In this document: one piece after another, positions 50,370-58,754 of the stretch
Position numbering within the stretch: position 1 is the first letter of the stretch
How the letters are laid out: each line of letters begins with the position of its first letter
DNA from: G963677445 sp963677445
GTDB taxonomy: Bacteria > Bacteroidota > Ignavibacteria > Ignavibacteriales > Melioribacteraceae
Direction: 5' to 3'
Length of the DNA stretch: 64,000 bases
Assembly: GCA_963677445.2 (NCBI GenBank)
Contig: CAXXGF010000048.1
Span: forward strand, 62,001 to 126,000
Position numbers and translations under genes: made by a program
The notes under the pieces: model-generated
Database searches by the model: none
What the model was told of the DNA's origin: nothing
What the model saw: only the letters and a program-made list of their open reading frames with translations

Positions 50370-50474
50370 ATTATTTCTCCATGGTTTTTCGATAAAAATG
50401 TTGTAAATATATTCTCTTTGCAAAGCATTTGAACCAGCCAAAATTCACACACTCTTAAACCGGGATAACAAGGT

Positions 50475-50829
50475 CTAAAGTTCCTTAAAATAGAATTCTC
50501 TTTTCATTTCGGAAAATTCAACGGTAAATTGGATTTCCATGCCTTCCCCGGTAAATGAGTTTCTTAAAATTTTGCTAAGTACACCACCCGCCTTTTTAAT
50601 CAGATTTGCGGGTTTTCCATCCAGAACCTTCACTTCCAGATGAACGAAAGCTCCGCTAACACATCCATCGCCGATTGAAAAATTCTCCGCTTTGCAGATT
50701 CTGCTTTTGCAATTGCCCGATATCAATCCCGGCTGTATTTGCCAGGGCTCTGTTAAGTTCAGTTAAAATTTTGTCAGGAGTATCAGATGGTTCTATATTA
50801 CCTGAATATTCAAGAATTATATGGGGCAT
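50475..50829 (-). pseudogene. 5-carboxymethyl-2-hydroxymuconate isomerase-like gene (CHMI), broken by one base
   Basis: The N-terminal part reads MPHIILEYSGNIEPSDTPDK from the ATG at 50829; the catalytic Pro2 of the tautomerase fold is present. After AGIDIG the frame shifts and the rest reads NCKSRICKAENFSIGDG, AFVHLEVKVLDG and then FTVEFSEMKREFY, exactly the CHMI pattern. Removing one G of the GGG run (50716-50718, CCC on the plus strand) restores about 117 residues. CHMI isomerises a muconate in homoprotocatechuate breakdown, but many homologues have other roles. The start overlaps the stop of the HtrA-like gene by one base, with GGAGGAGA just before it. Confidence 0.85.
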
Positions 50830-51614
50830 TATCTCCTCCCCTGCATTGAACGTACAAAACTTCCCAATTTCCTTACATTTTCAGGAAAATCGATAAACTC
50901 ATTTTTTTCAATCATTTTAACCAGTTCCACAGAGCTGACCGCAAAACCCATCCCTTCCACACCAACTTTGCTGAGTTTGCTGGCATTTATCCCGACCAGT
51001 TCCGCATCCTCATTCACTAATGGTCCTCCTGAGTTGCCGCTGTTAATAGGCGTATCGGTCTGTATAAAATTATATTTTGCGCCAAGTTCACTTTCCATCG
51101 TTACTATCGAGGAAGTTATTCCCGATGTAAAGCTGAATTCCGATCCCATCGGATGCCCCATCGCAAAAAGCTTTTCACCCTGCCCGGGATATTCATCCAG
51201 AGGTTCAAGGACCGGATAATCACCCACTGAAGCGCTGATATAGATCAGGGCGATATCTTTTAATAAAGAGTTGATTACTATTTTATCTATTGACCCCATC
51301 CTGCCGTCATACATTTTTACGGTAAGATCATATTTTCTGATATCGGGAGTTGTGAGATCAGAGCCTGAAATTATCCAGAAACCCAGAACATGAAGATTGG
51401 TTGCTATCACATACTGGTTGTTCCTCTCATCAATAATAACACCTGAACCGTTCCAGGAGAATTTATCATCCCTGAAAACATCTTTCTCCACACAATGCCC
51501 CGTAATAACAACAGTCGATTGTTTAATCCTTTTGGCGATATCCCGCGGATCATCTCCATATACCGCAACGTAAAAAAACAGAAAAGAAACCATAAGCATA
51601 TAAAATTTTTTCAT
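50829..51614 (-). CDS. Secreted trypsin-like serine protease (S1C, HtrA/DegP-like without PDZ)
   Basis: I start at the ATG at 51614 (MKKFYMLMVSFLFFYVAVYG) because GGAG lies upstream and it opens with a signal peptide. 261 residues. The catalytic triad is present: His in ATNLHVLGF, Asp in LLKDIALIYI, Ser in NSGNSGGPLVN. The chain ends after the protease domain, without the PDZ domain of DegP, so it is a short form. It would act in the periplasm. Coupled by a one-base overlap to the following CHMI-like gene. Confidence 0.9.
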   Translation of the reverse strand: MKKFYMLMVSFLFFYVAVYGDDPRDIAKRIKQSTVVITGHCVEKDVFRDDKFSWNGSGVIIDERNNQYVIATNLHVLGFWIISGSDLTTPDIRKYDLTVKMYDGRMGSIDKIVINSLLKDIALIYISASVGDYPVLEPLDEYPGQGEKLFAMGHPMGSEFSFTSGITSSIVTMESELGAKYNFIQTDTPINSGNSGGPLVNEDAELVGINASKLSKVGVEGMGFAVSSVELVKMIEKNEFIDFPENVRKLGSFVRSMQGRR

Positions 51615-51703
51615 CACTACTCCGGCAGAATCTTTTATTATAAGAAGAAATTTATTAACTATCAAAAAATATTAAAATTGAAGGCATTACCGGGAAAACA
51701 GGT

Positions 51704-52267
51704 TTATTTGGAATTCAGCTCACTCAGCAGAATTTTGAATTCATCTTCATCGATTGCTTCCTCTTCGAGAAGCCACTCAAACTTCTGTTTTTCTTTCAGA
51801 AGGTCGCCATCCTTATTTATCTCAAGATATTTCTCCCTCAAATACTGTTTTTTCCTCTTATAGAGCTCATTGATAAACTGTTCTACTTTCTGTCTGTTTG
51901 GTTTATTTTTGAGCATATATATTGCCGAACCCCCTTCAACCATTATCCTGATATATTCTTTCTTAAGCACAAAATACCAGAGAAAAAGCACGAGAGAAGC
52001 CAATGGCCAGACCAGGGCATATTGAACAACATACTCAGTAGCGAAAAAATTGTTTATATAGGCAATAATACCAAATGAAAGAAACGCGAAAGCGGTGGTA
52101 AGTATTCGGCCATTTCTCTGGACATATCGAAACCGGGACCTGGTAATATCTTCATAGGAAATGCGGTTTTCATACTCACCATCATTATCTTTGCTTCGCA
52201 GGTGTATCCCTCCTTTGCCAAGGATAAACTCACGTCGCTCAAATAATGTCCTCTGATTAAGTCTCAT
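51704..52267 (-). CDS. Membrane protein with SHOCT-like C-terminus
   Basis: I start at the ATG at 52267 (MRLNQRTLFERREFILGKGG). 187 residues. Two membrane segments (about 58-75 and 83-103) follow an N-terminal part with a PH-domain-like pattern. At the end, FEWLLEEEAIDEDEFKILLSELN resembles the SHOCT short helical module (L-x-x-G-x-I-x-E-E-E-F). Function unknown. Confidence 0.6.
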   Translation of the reverse strand: MRLNQRTLFERREFILGKGGIHLRSKDNDGEYENRISYEDITRSRFRYVQRNGRILTTAFAFLSFGIIAYINNFFATEYVVQYALVWPLASLVLFLWYFVLKKEYIRIMVEGGSAIYMLKNKPNRQKVEQFINELYKRKKQYLREKYLEINKDGDLLKEKQKFEWLLEEEAIDEDEFKILLSELNSK

Positions 52268-52342
52268 TTCCAATTCCGATTTTATTCATCCAAATATAAT
52301 AATAAATTTTTCTCCTGACAATGCGCGGGAGCGCCTGTAAAT

Positions 52343-52999
52343 TCATTTACCGGGACAACTCACTCTTTTTTTTGATATTTTAACCGACAACATAACTGGA
52401 AAATCTTTATTTATCTTATAGATAATGCCCGGAATTCCGTGAAGAATTTCTTCAGCTTCTTTTAGTGTATAAGAAGAGCGCATTGAATCGATAAAACCTG
52501 CTTTACCCGGAATTCCGCATATCAGGTTTATCCTTCTAAGATCATGTATAAAAAATACCCCTTTTTCATTTAACATTTCCACAATACCGCAAATCGCTGT
52601 TACAGGTTTTAACCAGAAATGAAACGAATAGGCGCTGTAAATAAAATCAAACTTGCCAGCCTCTTTCAGTTTGCTTAAATCAGAGGCGTCCCCTTTCACA
52701 AACTTAATTTTCCCGGCTTCGACTTCTTCCGGATAAAATTTTTTCCCGGCTGAAATCATTTCATCAAACTTCTCCACGCATATCACCGATACATCTCTAA
52801 ACTTTCTTACTATTTTTACAGCCGCGATGCCGCTTCCGGCTCCAATTTCCAGAATCGTTCCTTCCGGTTTTAGTTTCTCTATATATTCAAGGAACGAGAT
52901 ATACTTAAAACCCATCCTCTCCGAGGCTGCCGCGTATTTTTTCGCTGCCTCTTCCCCTCCAAAAAACCTTTCCTGATTTTCAGGTAAAATTCTTTTCAA
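52343..52999 (-). CDS. Class I SAM-dependent methyltransferase
   Basis: 218 residues, TTG start preceded by GGAGAG. The SAM motif I ILEIGAGSGIAAVKI, the acidic end of strand 2 (VICVEKFDEM), motif II GDASDLSKLKEAGKFDFIYS and the post-motif GIVEMLNEKGVFFIHDLRR are complete. UbiE/arsenite methyltransferase-like fold; the substrate is not known. It is separate from its neighbours. Confidence 0.85.
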   Translation of the reverse strand: MKRILPENQERFFGGEEAAKKYAAASERMGFKYISFLEYIEKLKPEGTILEIGAGSGIAAVKIVRKFRDVSVICVEKFDEMISAGKKFYPEEVEAGKIKFVKGDASDLSKLKEAGKFDFIYSAYSFHFWLKPVTAICGIVEMLNEKGVFFIHDLRRINLICGIPGKAGFIDSMRSSYTLKEAEEILHGIPGIIYKINKDFPVMLSVKISKKRVSCPGK

Positions 53000-53327
53000 T
53001 TTTTCTCTCCGGAATTATTATTTTAAGTACGCTCGATATAGCGAAAAGCAAAAAATAAGCATTTCAGTGACACTTAAAATCATTTATTTATTATTCCTCT
53101 TCTGGTCCGGAGTATGATCGGATAAATTGTGATAATCGGTTATGCCTGTATCTGATCTTTTGTTCGCGCCAATATCTAATTCAATTTTTATCCCGAACTC
53201 AATTAATTTTAGTAAAACAATAATTTGTTTATGATAAATCGAGACCTATCCATTAGTCTCTTTTATAAGAAAAAAGTTTTATTTTTTGTACATATATTTT
53301 ATCGCGAAAAATTTTAGGGAAACCAAA
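53000..53327. other. Gene-free region between divergent genes
   Basis: About 330 bases, AT-rich, between the methyltransferase and the DUF169 gene. It must hold both promoters. No RNA gene or repeat beyond short hairpins is seen. Confidence 0.4.
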
Positions 53328-54065
53328 ATGAATCTGCCTGAAGACGCCAAACGTTTTAAAGAAAAACTTGGTTTGAAATATTTCCCCATCGCCTATTTCA
53401 GGATGCAAAATAAACCGGAAAACTGCCTCGCGTTTAAGAATGACAACGAAGGATGCGTAATGCCCCTTATCTTTTCGGCGGCAAAAGGAAAAACAACAAT
53501 GTTCGGTCCCGGGCAGGCAGGATGGAATTGCGGCCGGTTTTACCTGGGCTACAGGGATAGCATTTTTCCCGGCATAGAATATTTTCTCTCACAGGGACCC
53601 TTCACGCGTGAACCGGAAAAGCTGACTAAAACCGCAAGGCTCGCTAAAAAATTTATTGACGCGGCAAAACCTGAAAATCTGGTTACCGATTATTCCATCT
53701 TCAAACCGGTTGAATACCTGGTAGAGAATGAGAAGCCCTTATTGATCACACTTTTCCTGAATCCCGATCAGGCGAGCGCGGTGGTTTCTCTCCTCGCCTT
53801 TAATGATCCCTTAAGCGAACGGGTAAAAACAAGATGGGGCTCGGCCTGTTCTACAACTGTAACTATCCCGCTGCAATATCTAGAAGAAGGCAAAGAAGTC
53901 GCGCTTTGGGGACTCTTTGATATTACCGTCCGCCCGAAAATACCCAAAGAACTTCTGACAATCACCATGCCTCATTCGTTATTCCGGGAGATTTGCGAAA
54001 ATCTGGATAACAGCTTTGTAATTACCGAAAGATGGGAGAAAATTATGAAAAGGAATGAAAAATAA
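53328..54065 (+). CDS. DUF169 domain-containing protein
   Basis: I start at the ATG at 53328 (MNLPEDAKRFKEKLGLKYF); the frame is open further upstream. 245 residues. The line CLAFKNDNEGCVMPLIFSAAKG followed by GQAGWNCGRFYLGYRD matches DUF169, an uncharacterised family found in anaerobes, with several conserved Cys (here in ENCLAF, EGCVMP and WNCGRF). The N-terminal LGLKYFPIAYFRM is also typical. The Cys set suggests a metal or cofactor site, which is an inference. Function unknown. Confidence 0.8.
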   Translation: MNLPEDAKRFKEKLGLKYFPIAYFRMQNKPENCLAFKNDNEGCVMPLIFSAAKGKTTMFGPGQAGWNCGRFYLGYRDSIFPGIEYFLSQGPFTREPEKLTKTARLAKKFIDAAKPENLVTDYSIFKPVEYLVENEKPLLITLFLNPDQASAVVSLLAFNDPLSERVKTRWGSACSTTVTIPLQYLEEGKEVALWGLFDITVRPKIPKELLTITMPHSLFREICENLDNSFVITERWEKIMKRNEK

Positions 54066-54701
54066 TTGACAATTGAGAATGGACAATTGACAATGAAAGA
54101 CTGATAAGGATTTTTGGCAGAGCGCTCATTGACAAAAACTTCCACCCTTTCGCAAGTTGAAATCTCAGGGAATAAAAGCTGCCCCACATGATAGTGTAAT
54201 TTTCTTTTCGTGTTTTTGTAAATCTTAACAAAAAAATTAAAATATCTGGATATAGGATATTTCATCCCCTTAAGACAAGGGGGAGGTCGGGAGCAATGCT
54301 GTCAACTTAGTGAATATTTACGCCAAAATGTCCCCGGTAGGGGGCAAAGCCGAATAGCCACGGGGAATTCCCCGTGGGGACGGATAGAAAAAATATACAA
54401 TCCCCAATATTCTTGGTAACATAAAAAAGATTTTGGGCCTAAGTTGATAGTAGTGGATCGGGAGGGGTTTGATTCATATAGAGTTATTAACAAACTGACG
54501 TAATTCAGACCAGCTTAAACTTTGAACAATAAATTCAACTTTGAAACAAAAACGCTGATCTGTCAGAAAATATATAGTTCAATCTGGTGCAGGAAATTTA
54601 TATTTGAAAAAATAACTTGAGCGCTAATTTATTCATCCCCTGCAGAGATATTTTTGGGAAAGCCACAAATATACTCCCTGGTCAGGAATTCTTAACCCTC
54701 G
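54064..54701. repeat. Intergenic repeats: TTGACAATTG tract and an inverted-repeat element
   Basis: At 54064-54093 TTGACAATTGAGAATGGACA and TTGACAATG make a tandem repeat common in intergenic DNA. An element at 54285-54465 has inverted ends: CAATGCTGTCAACTTAG on the left and CTAAGTTGATAGTAGTG on the right (13 of 18 bases match when inverted). It contains CCACGGGGAATTCCCCGTGG (54358-54377). No transposase frame is present, so it may be a MITE-like element. No gene is seen in the region, which contains the far 3' flank of the Pnkp gene. Confidence 0.5.
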
Positions 54702-57278
54702 TTACAACCTTGGATCTACGTCCTCACTTTCAAGGGCAAGCACGCCAAAAACACTCTCATGAACTCTTCTCAATGGTTCTTTCCTGATAAATCTTTCGAG
54801 AGCCTCAATTCCAAGCGCGAATTCTCTTAACGCAAGTGATCTTTTCCTTGATAATCCCCTGTTTTTTAATTTTTCGATATTTCGCGGAAAGGTATATTCA
54901 GGGCCGTAAATTATCCTGAGGTATTCTTTGCCCCGGCATTTTATGGCAGGCTGAATACGGTCTGAACTTCTTGAAGAAATAAAGTCGTAAGGTTTAATAA
55001 CCATGCCTTCTCCTCCCGCGCCGGTCAGTTCCAGCCACCAGTTTACAGCATTTTCGACCTCATCAATCTTATCAGTTTCCACAATTTTATAAGGAGTTGG
55101 CTTAAATAATGTGGTATCCTGACGGCATATATTGTGAATGGTTTCCATATGCCATTGATGATTTTTATCAGTATGAATATTTCCTTCGGTAGCCATAATA
55201 TGGAATGGCGCAATCTTATAATCATCCAAATTATTTATATCCCAGCAGTATCTCCGGTAAGATTCCCTGAATCTGCGGTTGGCTTCCAATTTTTCGCTGT
55301 AGTGATCAAGAAGAGGTTTCACCTCTTCAAGTCCGCTTTCAAAAGCATTTTGCAGTTGTTTTATTGTTTGGTTCAATCCTTCAGAAGCGGAAGCGCCGAC
55401 AGACGCGTATTGGTCCTTCAATAATGTGACAGCTTTTGCTGACCAGGGCATCACTTCAGTATCCAGGCATAACCATTCGGTATCATAATCCTCCCAAAAT
55501 CCCGATTTTGAAAGAGCATTTGCCACTTTATATAATAATTGCTGCTCCACTTCTTTATCTTTGAAAAAGCTCCTTCCGGTTCTTGTATAACAAACTCCGA
55601 TTCCTTCACCTTCCACTCCAAATCTTTCACGCGCTGTCTCTTCATTACGGCAGAGAACAACAATCGCGCGGGAGCCCATATGTTTTTCTTCGCAGACAAC
55701 TTTATTAATACCATTTTTTCTGAAATAATTAAATGCCTGTTCGGGATATTCAAGATAACCGGGCAGATCACTGGTATCGGAAGGCGCCATTGTCGGAGGA
55801 AGATATATCAACCATTTTGGATTCACCGAAAAACGCCCCATCACCTCAAGAGCGGCTATCGAGTTCTCCTCCCTGATAGTAATATTTTTTCTCAGTCTCG
55901 TCTGGATAATCCGTTTTCCCGTCACATCTTCAATGTCAAGAAGATCATCATATTCCTGCTGGGCGCTAATTTTATTTTGGCCATTTCCCCTCTCCAATGG
56001 CCGGGCCGGTTCATAATAAACCTCTCTTGCGGAAACCGCGATAAATTCTTCTTCCGGATATCTGAAAGCGGTAAGTTTTCCCCCGAAAACACAACCAGTA
56101 TCGATATTAATGGTATTATTCAGCCATTCAGGTTCCGGCGCCGGAGTATGTCCGTAAACCACTTTTGACTTTCCTCGGTAATCCTTTGCCCAGTTATATC
56201 TTACAGGTAATCCAAATTCATCAGTTTCTCCGGTGGTTTCTCCATAAAGACAAAATTCTCTTACAGCTCCCGATCCCCTTCCCTGCATACTTTCGGGCAA
56301 TCCGGCATGCGCGACAACCAGCCTGCCTCCATCGAACACATAATGACTAACCAGGCTGTACAAAAATTCCTTAATCTCTTTTCTGAATTCTTCCTTTTCT
56401 TTTTCAGCCTGCTCAATGGTTTTTTCCAGCCCGTGTTTTATTTGAACATTTTTACCATTGAGATATTTCAGGAACTTAAGATCATGATTTCCGGGAACAC
56501 AAAATGCCTTTCCCTTCCTCACCAGGTTCATCACCAGACGAAGAACATTCATTGAATCAGGGCCCCGGTCGACGAGGTCGCCTGTAAAAACAAGTTTTCT
56601 GTCATCCGGATGATTAATATCAAGTTCTTCTGTTCCGTCGTTACATTCAGACACAGATATTTCATACCCCAGATTCTTAATTAGTTGTTTCAGTTCTGTA
56701 AAACATCCATGAATATCACCAATTATATCAAATGGACCCGAAACATCTTTTCTGTTATTATATAGTTTCTCTCTTTTGATTGACTCAACTTCTTCCATTT
56801 CTTCAACAGACTTAAGAATATAAATATGCCTGAATCCCTCCTTTTTTAATCCCTTTAAAGATTTCCTTAGCTGTGATCTCTGCATTCTTATCACATGTGA
56901 TCCAAAATTCCTGTCCGGACGTTTTTCATTTCTTTCACTGCATAACTTCTCAGGAAGATCAATTACTATAGCGACCGGAATGCAATGATATTGCCTTGCC
57001 AGGTTTATTAGTCCTTTTCTTGATTCACGTTGGACATTTGTGGCGTCAACGACTGTAAGAAGACCATTTTTCAGACGTTTACCGGCAATAAAGTATAAAA
57101 GTTCAAAAGCGTCATCTGTGGCATTCTGGTTATTTTCATCGTCCGAAATCAAACCACGGCAAACATCTGAGGAAATAATTTCTGTTCTTTTGAAATGTTT
57201 TTGCGCAAAAGTACTCTTGCCGGAGCCTGACACTCCGATCAATATAACCAATGATAATTCAGGCACTTTAATTTCCAT
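54702..57278 (-). CDS. pnkp: Bacterial Pnkp: polynucleotide kinase-phosphatase-ligase
   Basis: 858 residues with three enzymes in order. Kinase: P-loop GVSGSGKST (15-23). Phosphatase of the binuclear metallophosphoesterase type: DIHGC (Asp188, His190), GDLVDRG (233-239) and GNHD (263-266). Ligase-adenylyltransferase: KHMGSR (Lys532), followed by motifs near SRSSDRIQ and AIKCRG. This enzyme heals and seals broken RNA: it phosphorylates 5'-OH ends, removes 2',3'-cyclic phosphate, and adenylylates; with Hen1 it seals RNA ends, often of tRNA cut by ribotoxins. It starts within the hen1 gene (11-base overlap), so the pair is coexpressed. Length and motif order match the family. Confidence 0.95.
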   Translation of the reverse strand: MEIKVPELSLVILIGVSGSGKSTFAQKHFKRTEIISSDVCRGLISDDENNQNATDDAFELLYFIAGKRLKNGLLTVVDATNVQRESRKGLINLARQYHCIPVAIVIDLPEKLCSERNEKRPDRNFGSHVIRMQRSQLRKSLKGLKKEGFRHIYILKSVEEMEEVESIKREKLYNNRKDVSGPFDIIGDIHGCFTELKQLIKNLGYEISVSECNDGTEELDINHPDDRKLVFTGDLVDRGPDSMNVLRLVMNLVRKGKAFCVPGNHDLKFLKYLNGKNVQIKHGLEKTIEQAEKEKEEFRKEIKEFLYSLVSHYVFDGGRLVVAHAGLPESMQGRGSGAVREFCLYGETTGETDEFGLPVRYNWAKDYRGKSKVVYGHTPAPEPEWLNNTINIDTGCVFGGKLTAFRYPEEEFIAVSAREVYYEPARPLERGNGQNKISAQQEYDDLLDIEDVTGKRIIQTRLRKNITIREENSIAALEVMGRFSVNPKWLIYLPPTMAPSDTSDLPGYLEYPEQAFNYFRKNGINKVVCEEKHMGSRAIVVLCRNEETARERFGVEGEGIGVCYTRTGRSFFKDKEVEQQLLYKVANALSKSGFWEDYDTEWLCLDTEVMPWSAKAVTLLKDQYASVGASASEGLNQTIKQLQNAFESGLEEVKPLLDHYSEKLEANRRFRESYRRYCWDINNLDDYKIAPFHIMATEGNIHTDKNHQWHMETIHNICRQDTTLFKPTPYKIVETDKIDEVENAVNWWLELTGAGGEGMVIKPYDFISSRSSDRIQPAIKCRGKEYLRIIYGPEYTFPRNIEKLKNRGLSRKRSLALREFALGIEALERFIRKEPLRRVHESVFGVLALESEDVDPRL

Positions 57279-58665
57279 AACTTAAAACCGCCATTTGTGT
57301 TGGCGCTCCCGCTTCCGGATCAACATCTCCGATATTTTCAATTCTGTACTTATAACCATAACGTTTCGCTGTTTTTTCCACCCAGCCCCTGAATAGCTCC
57401 CTGTTCCATTCGAAACGGTGATCTTCATGTCTTAGCTGATTTTCTCCGATATTATTATATCGAACATTATATTCACTATTGGGTGTAGTTATTACCACAT
57501 GAGCAGGTCGCGCGAATTCAAAGAGTGTTCTTTCGAATGATTTCAGTCTTTCAGGATCAAGGTGTTCGATTACCTCAATTACCGCGGCCGCGTCAAAATT
57601 CTTTAATCTCGAATCACGATAAGTTAACGCGCCCTGGATCAGTTCAATTTTTTCCTTTTGCCGGGGGGACATATCATCCCATTTTAATCTTTGTTTAGCT
57701 AAAATCAATGAACGATAAGAAACATCGACTCCGACTATACGGTCAAACTGCTTCTCCTTTAGCAGTAAACTCAATAATTTCCCTTCTCCGCATCCCATAT
57801 CCACAACTGTTTCAGCTCCGGTCCGGATTAATTCCCGCAGTACAATCTTAAGACGTTTGGCATGCAGGTTTTCCTTCCTGATTTTTTCTTCCCCCTTCTC
57901 ATCCGCATCATCAATTTCAATCTCATTATCGTCCGAAATCCTCTTAAGCGCGTTCTTCGAAAGTGAGGAAATATTTATCAGGTAACGCCTGATTATCTCT
58001 TCCCTGGCCGGATGATCTTTAAGCCATCTTTCCCCTTTACCGAGCAGTTTATCCACCTCATCCCCGCTTATAAAATAATGCTTATGGTAGTCCAGGGCAG
58101 GGATAATAACATATAGATGAGTCAGAAGGTCCCGGAGTGTAACCTTGTTACGCATTTTAAGTGAAAAGTACCTGCTTTCTCCCCAGGCCGGGAATTTTTC
58201 ATCAAGATTTATCCTGTTAAGTTCAATTTCATAACCAAGTGGTTCAAAAAATTTCCGTATCAGCTTTTCACCACCTGAAGGAACCGGAAGAGAAGCCAGT
58301 GAAATTTCAAAAGGCATTCGCAAATCAACCAATTCCGGCTTTTCTTTACATTTGCCATTCATGGCTGTCGAAAACGCTTTGGCTATCGCCACACTCATAA
58401 ATGAAGAGGATACATAAGGCCTGTCATTCACATAATGACCGAGCACAAATCCGTCACCCGCGTTGTCCCTCGATTTTCTCACAAGAGTTAAAGGATCAAT
58501 ATCAAGAAGAAGACAAACTGTGGTTTTGGTTTCTGATCTTTCAGGATAAAAGATATGGGCCTGGCCGACAGAAAGGTCCACTGACTGAAGTTTTGCCGGA
58601 TGCTTGTGAAGCAAAAATCCCAGATCGGTGGCTGGCTTATAAGTTGTTGTTATTGTAAGTATCAT
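57268..58665 (-). CDS. hen1: Bacterial Hen1: 3'-terminal RNA ribose 2'-O-methyltransferase
   Basis: I start at the ATG at 58665 (MILTITTTYKPATDLGFLLH), the usual Hen1 beginning; the frame is open upstream. 465 residues. N-terminal half activates the Pnkp ligase; the C-terminal half is a SAM methyltransferase with DMGCGEGKLLSLLL, the metal-binding Glu-Glu-His in EVIEHL and the His in HEDHRFEW. It methylates the 2'-OH of the 3' end at an RNA break before Pnkp seals it, so the repaired site cannot be cut again. The start is preceded by a hairpin (58685-58710) in its leader. Overlaps pnkp by 11 bases. Confidence 0.95.
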   Translation of the reverse strand: MILTITTTYKPATDLGFLLHKHPAKLQSVDLSVGQAHIFYPERSETKTTVCLLLDIDPLTLVRKSRDNAGDGFVLGHYVNDRPYVSSSFMSVAIAKAFSTAMNGKCKEKPELVDLRMPFEISLASLPVPSGGEKLIRKFFEPLGYEIELNRINLDEKFPAWGESRYFSLKMRNKVTLRDLLTHLYVIIPALDYHKHYFISGDEVDKLLGKGERWLKDHPAREEIIRRYLINISSLSKNALKRISDDNEIEIDDADEKGEEKIRKENLHAKRLKIVLRELIRTGAETVVDMGCGEGKLLSLLLKEKQFDRIVGVDVSYRSLILAKQRLKWDDMSPRQKEKIELIQGALTYRDSRLKNFDAAAVIEVIEHLDPERLKSFERTLFEFARPAHVVITTPNSEYNVRYNNIGENQLRHEDHRFEWNRELFRGWVEKTAKRYGYKYRIENIGDVDPEAGAPTQMAVLSYGN

Positions 58666-58684
58666 TTCGCCCCGGTTAATTTTA

Positions 58685-58710
58685 ATCCCGGGCAGATACA
58701 GGCCCGGGAT
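58685..58710 (-). terminator. Hairpin between the M14 peptidase gene and hen1
   Basis: ATCCCGGG (58685-58692) and CCCGGGAT (58703-58710) form an 8-bp stem, 20 bases before the hen1 start and 45 bases after the M14 stop. It may end the peptidase transcript or regulate hen1; no T-run is strong. Confidence 0.5.
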
Positions 58711-58754
58711 CAATTTTGAATTTTATTTCAGGTTTTATTTTCTCAGCGCTTTCC

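Noticed and set aside
54702..58665. Pnkp-Hen1 as a new system
   Set aside because: It is a described RNA repair pair; the motif order and gene overlap are standard.
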